Shown: positions 1 to 10,293, counted from the first letter of the stretch. The stretch is 64,000 nucleotides of DNA from Flavobacterium turcicum (GCF_011365745.1 NZ_JAAOBY010000006.1:135741-199740); one strand, 5' to 3'. The notes: generated by a model not told the origin, from the sequence alone. A program made the numbers and translations.

Positions 1-84
1 GCATTGTATGTTTTTTGTTGAGGTTCTTTTTGATTTATTATTAGTTGTTACTGCTAATTTTATCATTCACAAAAAACACAAATT

Positions 85-3000
85 ATGAAGTCAAACTATC
101 TACTCATTCTTTTTCTATTTCTGACCTCCTTTGGTTTTGCCCAAGGAAATGATATAGGAGGAGTTGTTAAAGAAGCAGGTTCTGGTTTACCTATTCCAGG
201 AGTAAACATTCAAGTTAAAAATGCAACCTCAGGAACATCCACAGACATGGATGGACGTTTCTCTATTAAAAACGTGCCAGCAGGAGCAACTTTAGTGTTT
301 TCATACGTTGGATACAAAAACCTTGAATTTAAAGTTACCTCTATAGATAATGCATTGAATATTGTGATGCAAGAGGATTCAAAAGTACTTGACGAGGTAG
401 TCGTGATTGGTTACGGAAGTCAAAAAAAGCGTGAAGTAACTGGTGCTGTTTCAGTAGTGGACAGTAAAACTCTTGAAACATTAAAGCCCGTTCGTGTTGA
501 GCAAGCCCTTCAAGGTACCGTTTCGGGAGTGAATGTAACTACTACATCAGGTGCTCCGGGTGCTTCATTAGATATCAGAATTAGAGGTATTGCTACCAAT
601 GGTGAGAACAGACCTACTACAATCATTGACGGTTATGTAGGAGAGTTGGGCTTATTAAATCCTAATGACATTGAATCGATCACTGTCTTGAAGGATGCTC
701 AAGCAGCCATTTATGGAACAATTGGTGCTAATGGTATTATTTTAATTACGACAAAGTCTGGTAAAAAGAATTCCAAAGGTAAATTAAGTTACAATACTTA
801 CACTGGTTTTCAAGAAACATCAAGATCACTACCAACATTAAATGCTACTGAGTATGCTTTACTTTTAAATGAAAGTTATGCTAATGGTGGTGCTGCCATT
901 CCTTTTACTAATGTATCAGGTTTAGGTAAAGGTACTGATTGGCAAAAAGAGATTTTTAGTACCAATGTCCCAGTTATAAGCCATGATTTGTCTTTTTCAG
1001 GTGGTTCTGATAAAATTACTTATTCTGTGAGTGGTTCACACATTGATCAAGAGGGAATTATCGGTCGAGCAAAATCAGGTTTTTTAAGAAATACTGCCAG
1101 AATTGGACTAAGTGCAGATGTTACTGATAAACTGAAATTGAAGACCAATGTAATTTACACTTACTTTAATAGAAAATCTTTAAATGAAAACGGACTAGGT
1201 TCAGTTTTATTCAATGCCTTGAATTTACCAGCAACACTTGCGCCTTATGATGCAAATGGCAATTTTACCAAAGTGCCAAGCCCAGCAGGTTTGGGTTTTG
1301 AAATTATCAACCCTCTAGAGCAAATGGCTAATACTTACAATGACTACAATTTCAAAAAAATCAACGGAAATTTTGGTTTAGAGTACAAAGCATTTAAAAA
1401 TTTTGTGATTTCTAGTACCATTGGTTTCAATACAGCGAACAGTGAAGCAAAATCTTTTGCAAAGCAAGTATCCTACGGTGGTAAAGTTTTTGATGTATTG
1501 CGTAGTTCAGTATCTCAAAATGCGATTAATGATAACGATTATTCTTTCGATTTATTCGGAACTTACTCAAACAAATTTGGTGAAAATCATAATGTAACTG
1601 CAACGATAGGTAACACCATTTACAAGTCGTTTGGTAATGGTTTGTTTGCAACAGGATATGATGTGCCCTATAATTCATGGGAATTTGCTGATATTACTCT
1701 AACAAGAGGTGTTCCGCCGGAAGGTACGATTCCAGTTGGGTCTTATGTTTACGATGAGCGCAGACTGTCTTACTTTGCAAGAGGACAATATGATTATAAA
1801 GGAAAGTATTTATTCTCCGCTATGATTCGAAGAGATGCTTCAACAAAATTTGGTCCGGGTAACAGAGTGGGTTATTTCCCTTCATTAACTGCGGGTTGGG
1901 TAATTTCTGATGAAGGTTTTTTTGGAAAAGACAAACTTGTTAATTTTATGAAATTAAGAGGAAGTTATGGAACATTGGGTAATGACCAAATTCAAAATAA
2001 TGGATACATTTCTCAATTAACTGGTGAGGCAACTTATGTTTTTGATGGGACTTTAATTAACGGTTTGGCTACGGGACAAATTCCTAATCCAAATTTAAAA
2101 TGGGAAGAAGCTAGGAAATTTGATGTTGGTTTAGATTTGAGATTACTAAATGACAAAGTTTCAATTGTGGCTGATTATTTTATTGACACAAGAGCTGATT
2201 TATTGATCACTAATATACCAGTTTCTGGTATTAATGGAACCGCAGCGCCAGGAGCGTCTTCACCAACAATAAATGGAGGTACTGTGAGAAATTCAGGATT
2301 TGAGTTTGCTGTTGATTATAAAAATAAATTCTCGGATAGTTTTTCAGTTAATTTAGGGTACAATGTTACTTTTATTAAAAATGAAGTTCTAAGCACAAAT
2401 GGAGTACCATTTATACCAAACGGATCTTTCGGGGTAGGTCAACAAGCACCATCAAGAATGCAAGTAGGTTTGCCAATCGGATATTTTTATGGTTATAAAA
2501 CGGATGGAATCTTCCAAAATCAAGCTGAGGTCGATGCACATCCATCTCAATTAGCACTTGGTGCTGAAGCTAGTCCTGGAGATTTACGATTTGTAGATGT
2601 TAATGGTGATGGTACTTTAGACGACAAAGACAGAACCAACATCGGTGATCCTATTCCAACAGCAACAATGGGTTTCAATATTCAAATGAATTACAAGCAA
2701 TTTGATTTTGCCATGTATACATTTGCTTCCGTTGGTAATGATATTGTTCGTAACTACGAAAGAAACCTTACAGATGTCAATAGATTAAACTACGTTTTAG
2801 GCCGTTGGACAGGTGAAGGAAGTACAAACTCGATTCCAAGAGTAACTACTGGAGCTACTGGAAATTCAAATTTCTCAAGCTATTTTGTAGAAGACGGATC
2901 TTATGCACGAATTCAAAATATTCAGTTAGGCTATTCAGTAAAACCGAGTTTTGTAGAAAAAGCGGGTATTTCAAAAGTACGTTTATACGCAGCGGTAAAC

Positions 3001-3135
3001 AACCTTTATACATTTACAAAGTACCGTGGTTATGATCCAGGTGCTTCAAATGGAGCTCCAATTGGTGGAGGTATTGACAATGGTTTTTACCCTATTCCAA
3101 GAACCTATTTGTTAGGTTTAAATCTTAATTTTTAA
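85..3135 (+). CDS. susC: SusC/RagA-family TonB-linked outer membrane transporter
   Basis: Outer membrane channel that imports oligosaccharides with TonB energy and is capped by the SusD lipoprotein encoded next. The 1016-residue product has a signal peptide ending near SFGFAQ, a carboxypeptidase-regulatory-like domain at about residues 22-100, a TonB plug at about 110-225 with the SusC-type segment (ITVLKDAQAAIYG, then GANGIILITTKSG), and a long beta-barrel ending in an aromatic residue (NLNF). Length and order are normal for the family. It opens a co-directional operon with susD only 11 bases downstream. The downstream GH16 and GH3 genes point to a beta-glucan substrate, which is inferred from context. 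Confidence 0.96.
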   Translation: MKSNYLLILFLFLTSFGFAQGNDIGGVVKEAGSGLPIPGVNIQVKNATSGTSTDMDGRFSIKNVPAGATLVFSYVGYKNLEFKVTSIDNALNIVMQEDSKVLDEVVVIGYGSQKKREVTGAVSVVDSKTLETLKPVRVEQALQGTVSGVNVTTTSGAPGASLDIRIRGIATNGENRPTTIIDGYVGELGLLNPNDIESITVLKDAQAAIYGTIGANGIILITTKSGKKNSKGKLSYNTYTGFQETSRSLPTLNATEYALLLNESYANGGAAIPFTNVSGLGKGTDWQKEIFSTNVPVISHDLSFSGGSDKITYSVSGSHIDQEGIIGRAKSGFLRNTARIGLSADVTDKLKLKTNVIYTYFNRKSLNENGLGSVLFNALNLPATLAPYDANGNFTKVPSPAGLGFEIINPLEQMANTYNDYNFKKINGNFGLEYKAFKNFVISSTIGFNTANSEAKSFAKQVSYGGKVFDVLRSSVSQNAINDNDYSFDLFGTYSNKFGENHNVTATIGNTIYKSFGNGLFATGYDVPYNSWEFADITLTRGVPPEGTIPVGSYVYDERRLSYFARGQYDYKGKYLFSAMIRRDASTKFGPGNRVGYFPSLTAGWVISDEGFFGKDKLVNFMKLRGSYGTLGNDQIQNNGYISQLTGEATYVFDGTLINGLATGQIPNPNLKWEEARKFDVGLDLRLLNDKVSIVADYFIDTRADLLITNIPVSGINGTAAPGASSPTINGGTVRNSGFEFAVDYKNKFSDSFSVNLGYNVTFIKNEVLSTNGVPFIPNGSFGVGQQAPSRMQVGLPIGYFYGYKTDGIFQNQAEVDAHPSQLALGAEASPGDLRFVDVNGDGTLDDKDRTNIGDPIPTATMGFNIQMNYKQFDFAMYTFASVGNDIVRNYERNLTDVNRLNYVLGRWTGEGSTNSIPRVTTGATGNSNFSSYFVEDGSYARIQNIQLGYSVKPSFVEKAGISKVRLYAAVNNLYTFTKYRGYDPGASNGAPIGGGIDNGFYPIPRTYLLGLNLNF

Positions 3136-3146
3136 TTCTACACCCA

Positions 3147-4625
3147 ATGAAAAAGTATATTTATATTAGTTTACTTTCGGTTGCTGTTAGCTCTACTTTA
3201 ATCGTTTCTTGTAGCGATGAATTTATAGACAGACCGGTTCAGTATTCAATCGATTCAGAGAATTATTTTAATTCAAAATCTGATTATGACAACGCATTAA
3301 TTGCAACCTATGATATTTTACAGTCAACTTACTTGAATGTTTTATTAGGAGAAATTGCTTCGGATAATACCTTAGCAGGTGGAGAAAGTCAATTAGATAC
3401 TCCTGGTTTTCAGCAGATTGATGATATGATTCATACGCCAGTAAATAGTAATTTGAAAAATCTTTGGGATTTCATGTTTGCAGGAGTACAACGTGCCAAC
3501 TATATCCTAGAGTTCAAAGACAAAACTGATTTTACAGGAAAAAATCAAGTGATTGCCGAAGCTCGTTTTTTGAGAGCCTATTTTCACTTTGAATTAGTAA
3601 AATGGTTTGGAGGAATCCCTATGAAAGGTGATGCACGCTTTAGTCCAGGTGATGAAAAATCAATCAAAAGATCGACTCCAGCAGAAGTGTATGCATCTAT
3701 TGAGGCAGATTTGATTTTTGCATCTGAAAACTTACCAGTTACAGCTACCCAAAAAGGACGTGTAACTCGTGGTGCGGCATTAGCACTTTTGGGTAAAGCG
3801 TATTTGTATCAAAGTAAATTTGCACCTGCTGCTACCGCTCTAGAGCGCGTAATAAATTCTTCAGCATACTCATTAGTGGCTAATTACAATTCTATTTTTG
3901 AAGAAGCTGGTGAAAATGGTGTAGAATCAGTTTTCGAAGTTCAATACACCGATACCGAAGGTGCTGGTTTTGGCTGTTTGCAATGTAGTGAAGGAAACGT
4001 AGCTGTTGGTTTTAGCGGACCACGTAACTATACAGGTGATTTATTTAGCTCTGGATTTAGTTTTAATGTTCCTACACAAAAAATTGTAAACGCTTTTGAA
4101 GCGGGTGATAACAGAAAAGCAGTTGCTATTTTAGATATTGAAGCTTGGGCAGCAAGTACAGGCGCTACTTTTGGCAAAGGATATGAGCACACTGGATTTT
4201 TTAACAGAAAGTACATTCCAAGAAAAAGACGTACAAATGCACAAGGTGATTTGAACTTAACAAACCCTAACAATTACAGAGCCATTCGTTATGCTGATGT
4301 TTTATTGATGGCTGCTGAGGCTTTAAATCGCGGAAACATCGATGATGCCAAAGCAAGAGGCTATTTAAATCTAGTACGTCGTCGTGCGTTTGGCGATTTA
4401 AATCATGATATTTCTTCTTCGGGAGCGGCTTTAACAGATTTTATTTGGGCGGAAAGAAGAGTGGAACTCGCAGGAGAGGGTCATCGTTTCTTTGACTTAG
4501 TTCGTACCGGAAAAGCGGCTCAAGAAATTACAGGATTTACAGCAAATAAGCACGAATTGTTTCCAATTCCAATCGAAGAAATTCAGTTTGCTAACGGAAA
4601 TTGGGCACAAAATCCAGGATACTAA
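3147..4625 (+). CDS. susD: SusD/RagB-family surface glycan-binding lipoprotein
   Basis: Partner of the upstream SusC; it binds glycan at the cell surface and acts as the lid of the transporter. The 492-residue product has a lipoprotein signal with the lipidated cysteine at 22, followed by SDE, an acidic stretch resembling the Bacteroidota lipoprotein export signal for surface display. The N-terminal helical repeat region and the C-terminal segment with RYADVLLMAAEAL, RRVELAGEGHRFFDLVRTG and LFPIPIEEI are typical of SusD. It is tightly spaced behind susC and 19 bases before the next gene, so one transcript is likely. Confidence 0.96.
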   Translation: MKKYIYISLLSVAVSSTLIVSCSDEFIDRPVQYSIDSENYFNSKSDYDNALIATYDILQSTYLNVLLGEIASDNTLAGGESQLDTPGFQQIDDMIHTPVNSNLKNLWDFMFAGVQRANYILEFKDKTDFTGKNQVIAEARFLRAYFHFELVKWFGGIPMKGDARFSPGDEKSIKRSTPAEVYASIEADLIFASENLPVTATQKGRVTRGAALALLGKAYLYQSKFAPAATALERVINSSAYSLVANYNSIFEEAGENGVESVFEVQYTDTEGAGFGCLQCSEGNVAVGFSGPRNYTGDLFSSGFSFNVPTQKIVNAFEAGDNRKAVAILDIEAWAASTGATFGKGYEHTGFFNRKYIPRKRRTNAQGDLNLTNPNNYRAIRYADVLLMAAEALNRGNIDDAKARGYLNLVRRRAFGDLNHDISSSGAALTDFIWAERRVELAGEGHRFFDLVRTGKAAQEITGFTANKHELFPIPIEEIQFANGNWAQNPGY

Positions 4626-4644
4626 AAACTAATACTATTTAGAT

Positions 4645-6240
4645 ATGAAAAAGTTAAAATTAATACTAAGTGTTTTTGTACTGACATTCGCTTTTGGGTG
4701 CTCAGAGGAAAATAACGATGTTGATTTAGACAGCATCGCTGCTCCATCTAATATCTCAGCACTAACAACGATTACGCAGGACAATACGGGTAATGTTACC
4801 TTTTTGCCGAAAGGTGATGGGGTGACGCAATTCGAAATTTATTTTGGCGACACAACTACAGCTCCAGTGTTTTTGAGAGCTGGTGAGACATACACACACA
4901 AATACAAGGAGGGGAAATACAATGCTCGTATTGTTGGTGTGACTTTGAATGGTAAAAGAACAGAAACTACTCAAGAAGTTATGGTTTCTTTCTTGGCGCC
5001 ACGCAATTTAGTTACAAAAGTAGGAATCGGAAGTAATCTAGGAATTACAGTTTCTGCCGAAGCGGAATTAGAAACCTTCTTTCAAGTTTATTTTGGAGAT
5101 GTTGCTAACGAAGTACCAGTTGACTTTATGCAAGGGGATGTCGTTTCTCATACGTACAAAGCAGCAGGTACTTATCAAGTGAGAGTGGTGGCACTAAGCG
5201 GTGGTGCAGCAAAAGCTGAAAAAACAGAAAGTGTTACAGTAACTAACTTATTTGCCGCTCCGGCTCCTACCATTCCTGCTGCAAATGTAATATCTATGTT
5301 TAGCAACAGCTACACAAATGTTGCAGTCGATACTTGGAGAACATCATGGTCACAAGCAACCCTTGAGGATATTAATATTAGTGGTAATGCTACTAAAAAA
5401 TACAGCGCGTTGAATTTTGTTGGAATCGAAACTACATCTTCTCCTATAAATGCATCAGCGATGACTTTTTTCCATATCGATATTTGGTCAGCTGATTTAA
5501 CTGAATTCAAAGTGAAGTTAGTCGATTTTGGTGCCAATGGTGTTTTTGCTGGAGGTGATGATAGAGAACACGAAATTACAATTGCCAACCCAAAAAGAGA
5601 ACAATGGGTAAGTTTAGATCTACCTTTGAGTGATTTTATTGGTTTAACTACGCGTAGTCATATTGCACAATTGATTTTAGTTGGAGCACCAGCTTCAAAT
5701 AATACAGTGTATGTTGATAATGTCTTCTTTTACAATTTAGCAGGATCAATTACTGCTTCGCCAAACCCTACTTTACCAGCATCCAAAGTAATCTCTATGT
5801 TTAGTGATGTTTACACCAATGTAGCAGTTGATACTTGGAGAACTTCTTGGTCTAGCGCTACATTAACAGATGTAAGTATTAGTGGCAACGCTGCAAAAAA
5901 ATACAGTAATCTTGATTTCGTGGGTATCGAAACTACTAGTGCGCCAATCAATGCAACTAATATGACACATTTTCATACAGATGTATGGTCGTCTGATTTT
6001 ACACAATTCAAAATTAAGTTAGTAGATTTTGGTGCTAATGGTGTTTTCGGTGGTGGTGACGATGTTGAACATGAAGTAGCTATTACATCACCTGCAAAAA
6101 ATACTTGGGTAAGCCTTGATATTCCATTGACTCAGTTTACAGGTTTAACAACGAGAGCTCATATTGCACAACTAATTTATGTTGGAGTTCCATCCGGAAA
6201 TACAACCGTTCATGTTGATAATGTTTATTTCCATAACTAA
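4645..6240 (+). CDS. PUL surface glycan-binding lipoprotein with PKD-like domains and a duplicated C-terminal module
   Basis: Probable third component of the surface glycan capture complex (SusE/SusF position). The 531-residue product has a lipobox (FAFGC, Cys19) followed by SEEN, consistent with surface export. Two PKD-like beta domains lie at about residues 35-115 and 120-200. They are followed by two copies of a module of about 160 residues (about 206-365 and 373-531) sharing the phrases VDTWRTSW, KLVDFGANGVF and HVDN/YVDN. The repeat offset is 167 residues. No catalytic motif is seen. A carbohydrate-binding role is inferred from position between susD and two glycoside hydrolase genes and from the beta-rich repeats. 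Confidence 0.85.
   Translation: MKKLKLILSVFVLTFAFGCSEENNDVDLDSIAAPSNISALTTITQDNTGNVTFLPKGDGVTQFEIYFGDTTTAPVFLRAGETYTHKYKEGKYNARIVGVTLNGKRTETTQEVMVSFLAPRNLVTKVGIGSNLGITVSAEAELETFFQVYFGDVANEVPVDFMQGDVVSHTYKAAGTYQVRVVALSGGAAKAEKTESVTVTNLFAAPAPTIPAANVISMFSNSYTNVAVDTWRTSWSQATLEDINISGNATKKYSALNFVGIETTSSPINASAMTFFHIDIWSADLTEFKVKLVDFGANGVFAGGDDREHEITIANPKREQWVSLDLPLSDFIGLTTRSHIAQLILVGAPASNNTVYVDNVFFYNLAGSITASPNPTLPASKVISMFSDVYTNVAVDTWRTSWSSATLTDVSISGNAAKKYSNLDFVGIETTSAPINATNMTHFHTDVWSSDFTQFKIKLVDFGANGVFGGGDDVEHEVAITSPAKNTWVSLDIPLTQFTGLTTRAHIAQLIYVGVPSGNTTVHVDNVYFHN
5260..6238 (+). repeat. Tandem in-gene duplication, 501-base offset
   Basis: Two adjacent copies (about 5260-5737 and 5761-6238) encode the repeated C-terminal module of the surface glycan-binding protein. 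Long stretches match at the nucleotide level, for example the region coding for KLVDFGANGVF, so the duplication looks fairly recent. The offset of 501 bases keeps the reading frame. Confidence 0.9.
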
Positions 6241-6269
6241 ATCGAAATCAGATTTAAAATAATAAGAAA

Positions 6270-7919
6270 ATGAAAAAATTAATATCAAACATTGTTGCTC
6301 TTTTTGCCCTTCTATTGATGGTCAATTGTCAAGAGGATAACCTAGGTTTTGGCGAAATTGATGCGCCTTCAGGCCTACAAGTAACTGTAGAGTTAGTTGG
6401 TAAAACGGCTGCTTTGCCTAACGGTGATGGATCAGGTAAAGTAAAGTTTATAAGCAAAGCTGATAATGCCATTTCATACCAGTATGTTTTTAGTGATGGT
6501 ACTTCTAAAAATGTTCCTAGTGGCGTTTTCGAAAATACGTTTTTAACACCGGGCACCAACACTTACACAGTAACAGTGATTGCCTCTGGAGCAGGTGGAG
6601 TTAGTTCAAGTAGTACTATTGAAGTTACTGTTTTTAGTGATTTTAAGGATGAAATTGCGGTACAACGTCTTACAGGTGGTACATCTAGAAAATGGTATTG
6701 GGCACAAAGCGAGCCAGGCCACTTAGGTGTAGGACCGAACGTAGCTTGGGCTGATCCTACTTTTGGTATGCAAAATTACTACCCAGCTTTCTATAGCGCA
6801 GCAGCCAATGAAAAATCTGCCACATGTTTGTACAAAAGTGTAATGACATTCTCACTTGTTGGTCAACAAATGAAATTTGAATTGGATAACAAAGGTGAAA
6901 CATACTATAACGGTGCTTTTAAAGGCGGCGGAGATGATGTTTGCGCACCTTTAAATACAAGTGGTCTAAAAACAGTAACTTTAAGTAAATCAGAATCTTT
7001 TGTTTCTAAAAATCCGGATGCGAAAACACAAACAAGAGGAACTGTGATTAATATTGCTGATGGCGGTTTCATGGGTTATTTTGTTGGAGCTAGCTCTTAC
7101 GAAATTTTAAGTATTACTGACAATCGTATGACAGTTCGTGTAATTCAATCAGGAAATCCTTTCCTAGCTTGGTACCATACTTTTACGACATCGCCAGCGG
7201 GTTCAGTAGTGAATCCAACGCCTATAACGGATTATACTGTGTTAAAATTTTCAGACGAATTTAACGTAGATGGTGCTCCAGACCCTACAAAATGGGGTTA
7301 CGATTTAGGTACTGGTACAAACGGTTGGGGTAATAACGAATCTCAAAGTTACACAAGCGCAGCCGATAACGTTGTGGTGTCAAACGGAACTTTGAAAATT
7401 ACTGCCAAAAAAGTAGGTTCAAGTTATACATCTGCTCGTATCAAAACAGAAAATAAATTTGAATTTACTTACGGTAAAATTGAAGTAAGAGCCAAATTAC
7501 CAATCGGGCGTGGCACTTGGCCTGCTATCTGGTCCCTTGGTGAAAATTATGCTACCAATCCTTGGCCTGCCTGTGGTGAAATTGATTATATGGAACACAG
7601 AGGAAACGAACAAAATGTAATTCATGGTTCTTTCCATTATCCAGGTAATTTTGGAGGTAGTGCGAATACAGCAAAAAAAACAATTCCTAATGTTTCGACA
7701 GAGTTTCATATTTACAAAACTCTTTGGACTCCTACATCGGTACAAATTTATGTTGATGATACCTTGGTACACTCCGTAAATAACACAAGTAGTTTACCAT
7801 TCAATAAGGATTTTTTCTTGATAATGAATGTGGCAATGGGTGGTACTTTTGGTGGTGCAATTGATCCTGCTTTCGTACAATCAGCAATGGAGGTGGACTA
7901 CGTTCGAGTTTACCAATAG
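6270..7919 (+). CDS. Lipoprotein GH16 endo-beta-1,3-glucanase (laminarinase) with PKD domain
   Basis: Endo-acting glucanase expected to cut laminarin-type beta-glucan at the cell surface. The 549-residue product has a lipobox (LLMVNC, Cys20) followed by QED, suggesting surface location. Next come a PKD-like domain at about 30-117, a less familiar domain at about 125-310 starting RLTGGTSRKWYWAQ, and a C-terminal GH16 domain at about 320-549. The GH16 signature GEIDYMEHRG places the nucleophile at Glu437, Asp439 between, and the acid/base at Glu442. It is fourth in the polysaccharide locus. A hairpin terminator follows at 7944, so the GH3 gene may be partly uncoupled. Confidence 0.93.
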   Translation: MKKLISNIVALFALLLMVNCQEDNLGFGEIDAPSGLQVTVELVGKTAALPNGDGSGKVKFISKADNAISYQYVFSDGTSKNVPSGVFENTFLTPGTNTYTVTVIASGAGGVSSSSTIEVTVFSDFKDEIAVQRLTGGTSRKWYWAQSEPGHLGVGPNVAWADPTFGMQNYYPAFYSAAANEKSATCLYKSVMTFSLVGQQMKFELDNKGETYYNGAFKGGGDDVCAPLNTSGLKTVTLSKSESFVSKNPDAKTQTRGTVINIADGGFMGYFVGASSYEILSITDNRMTVRVIQSGNPFLAWYHTFTTSPAGSVVNPTPITDYTVLKFSDEFNVDGAPDPTKWGYDLGTGTNGWGNNESQSYTSAADNVVVSNGTLKITAKKVGSSYTSARIKTENKFEFTYGKIEVRAKLPIGRGTWPAIWSLGENYATNPWPACGEIDYMEHRGNEQNVIHGSFHYPGNFGGSANTAKKTIPNVSTEFHIYKTLWTPTSVQIYVDDTLVHSVNNTSSLPFNKDFFLIMNVAMGGTFGGAIDPAFVQSAMEVDYVRVYQ

Positions 7920-7943
7920 CGGTATATTTATAAATCAATCAAT

Positions 7944-7978
7944 AAAAGGTAGGTGTCATTACCTGCCTTTTGTTTTTT
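7944..7978 (+). terminator. Intrinsic terminator between the GH16 and GH3 genes
   Basis: An 11-bp stem (one G-T wobble) with a 6-base loop is followed by a T-rich run. It sits inside the polysaccharide locus, so it may attenuate rather than end transcription into the GH3 gene. Confidence 0.75.
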
Positions 7979-7992
7979 AAAAAAGACTAAAA

Positions 7993-10287
7993 ATGAAACA
8001 TTCATTTATATATCTGGCAGTTTGTGTAAGCGTTGCGGTGGCTTGTAGTAAGCAAACATTGCAAGCTCCAGTAACTATGAAAACGACCAATCTATTAGAC
8101 CGTAAGGTTGATTCTGTTTTAAATTTAATGACGCTGTCTGAAAAAGTAGGTCAACTCAATCAGTACAATGGTTTTTGGGATATAACTGGGCCTACGCCAA
8201 AAGAAGGTCAAGCAGCCAAAAAATACGACGATTTAAAAAAGGGTTTGGTAGGATCTATGCTCAACGTAAAAGGGGTGAAGGATGTACGTGCCTTGCAAAA
8301 AATTGCTGTTGAAGAAACTCGTTTAGGTATTCCCCTAATTTTTGGGTTTGACGTCATTCATGGATACAAAACAATCAGCCCAATTCCGTTAGCCGAAGCA
8401 GCTAGTTGGGATTTAGTAGCGATCAAAAAATCAGCGGCAATTGCAGCCGAAGAAGCTGCTGCAGTAGGTTTAAATTGGACTTTTGCACCAATGGTTGATG
8501 TAGCGCGAGATGCCCGTTGGGGTCGCGTGATGGAAGGCGCTGGCGAAGACCCGTTTTTAGGAAGTAAAATCGCAGTAGCTCGTGTGCAAGGTTTTCAAGG
8601 AATGGATTTGGCAGCGACCAATACAATTTTGGCCTGTGCAAAACATTTTGCAGGTTATGCTTTCGCAGAATCAGGGCGCGATTATAATACAGTTGATATC
8701 AGCGAATCAGTTTTGCAAAACACTATTTTTCCTCCGTTCAAAGCTGCAGCTGATGCTGGCGTGCGTACCTTCATGAATTCATTCAATGAGTTAAATGGTG
8801 TGCCTGCAACGGGAAGTGCTTACCTGCAAAGAGAAATTTTGAAAAAAGATTGGAATTTCGACGGATTCGTAGTCTCTGATTGGGGTTCTATTAACGAAAT
8901 GATTCCACACGGATTTGCAAAAGACAGCAGACATGCCGCTGAATTAGCTATCAACGCAGGTTCTGATATGGATATGGAATCTTCAGCATACGTGGATCAT
9001 TTGGTTCAATTAGTTAAAGAAGGTAAGGTTAAAGAAGCGACAATCAACGATGCTGCAAGACGAATTTTGAAAGTAAAATTCGAATTGGGATTGTTTGATG
9101 ATCCGTACAAATATTGTGATGAAAATCGTGAGAAAACAACAGTTGGAAAGCAAGAATTTCATGATGGCGTTTTAGATGTGGCTAAGAAGTCTATCGTTTT
9201 ATTAAAAAATGAAAAAAACTTGTTGCCTTTACAAAAATCAGGTCAAAAAATTGCCATTATTGGCGCACTTGCGGCAGATAAAACAAGTCCGCTAGGAAGT
9301 TGGCGCATTGCTGCTGATGATAACACAGCAGTTTCCGTCGTGGAAGGGATGCAAAAGTATACCGGAAATCAAATTACCTACGTTAAAGGTGCTGATGTCG
9401 CTGTGGGAAGAACGCAGTTTATTTGGGAAACTAATATTAACATGACGGACAAAAGTGGTTTTCCTGAGGCGGTTGCTGCTGCAAAAAAAGCTGATGTGGT
9501 GGTAATGGTTTTAGGCGAGCACGGTTTGCAATCAGGGGAAGGACGCAGTAGGGCCAATATCGATTTACCGGGAGTACAACAAGAATTATTAGAAGAAGTG
9601 TACAAAGCAAACCCTAATGTTGTTTTGGTACTCAACAACGGTCGCCCACTAGCGCTACCATGGGCAGATGAAAATATTCCAGCAATTGTCGAGGCTTGGC
9701 AGCTGGGAACGCAAAGTGGTAATGCCATTGCGCAAGTACTTTATGGTGACTATAACCCAAGTGGTAAATTGCCAATGACTTTTCCACGTAGTGTAGGGCA
9801 GTTGCCTTTGTATTACAATGCTAAAAATACTGGCAGACCCACAATGAACGAACCTGAAAGTGTGTTTTGGTCGCATTTTATTGATGAGAAAAATACACCT
9901 TTGTATCCATTTGGACATGGTTTAAGCTATTCTAAATTTGAATATTCCGATTTAAAACTAAGCGCTAATTCTTTTGGTGTAAACGGAAAAATTGAAGTGT
10001 CAGTTACCTTGAAAAACAACAGTAAAATAGCTGGTAAAGAGGTGGTTCAATTGTATATTCGCGACTTAATTGGTAGTACAACACGTCCTATTAAAGAATT
10101 GAAAGGTTTTGAAATGATTGAACTTCAAGCTAACGAATCGAAAAAAGTAATTTTTACTATTGATGAAAAAACCATCGAATATTTTACCGCTAACCGTAAA
10201 TGGGAGGCCGAAGCGGGCGATTTTAAAGTATTTGTAGGCGGAAGTTCCGCGACGGTTTTAGAAAGTAGTTTTCAATTTGTAAAGTAA
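7993..10287 (+). CDS. bglX: GH3 beta-glucosidase, lipoprotein
   Basis: Exo-acting beta-glucosidase that should release glucose from short beta-glucan oligosaccharides taken up by SusC. The 764-residue product has a lipobox (SVAVAC, Cys18) followed by SKQT with no acidic export signal, so a periplasmic location is inferred. The GH3 barrel carries KHF at the conserved Lys-His site and the nucleophile Asp296 in VVSDWGS. The alpha/beta sandwich and a C-terminal fibronectin type III-like domain (about 670-760, with EVVQLYIRD) follow. Length matches BglX. It lies 6 bases before the next GH16 gene. Confidence 0.94.
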   Translation: MKHSFIYLAVCVSVAVACSKQTLQAPVTMKTTNLLDRKVDSVLNLMTLSEKVGQLNQYNGFWDITGPTPKEGQAAKKYDDLKKGLVGSMLNVKGVKDVRALQKIAVEETRLGIPLIFGFDVIHGYKTISPIPLAEAASWDLVAIKKSAAIAAEEAAAVGLNWTFAPMVDVARDARWGRVMEGAGEDPFLGSKIAVARVQGFQGMDLAATNTILACAKHFAGYAFAESGRDYNTVDISESVLQNTIFPPFKAAADAGVRTFMNSFNELNGVPATGSAYLQREILKKDWNFDGFVVSDWGSINEMIPHGFAKDSRHAAELAINAGSDMDMESSAYVDHLVQLVKEGKVKEATINDAARRILKVKFELGLFDDPYKYCDENREKTTVGKQEFHDGVLDVAKKSIVLLKNEKNLLPLQKSGQKIAIIGALAADKTSPLGSWRIAADDNTAVSVVEGMQKYTGNQITYVKGADVAVGRTQFIWETNINMTDKSGFPEAVAAAKKADVVVMVLGEHGLQSGEGRSRANIDLPGVQQELLEEVYKANPNVVLVLNNGRPLALPWADENIPAIVEAWQLGTQSGNAIAQVLYGDYNPSGKLPMTFPRSVGQLPLYYNAKNTGRPTMNEPESVFWSHFIDEKNTPLYPFGHGLSYSKFEYSDLKLSANSFGVNGKIEVSVTLKNNSKIAGKEVVQLYIRDLIGSTTRPIKELKGFEMIELQANESKKVIFTIDEKTIEYFTANRKWEAEAGDFKVFVGGSSATVLESSFQFVK

Positions 10288-10293
10288 GTTAAG

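Noticed and set aside
1..84. PUL regulator or complete promoter upstream of susC
   Set aside because: Only 84 bases are in the window. No complete TTTG/TAnnTTTG pair was convincing.
9378..9728. Open frame of 116 codons on the minus strand
   Set aside because: It is antisense to the GH3 gene and its Ala/Ser/Pro-rich product mirrors the GH3 coding sequence.
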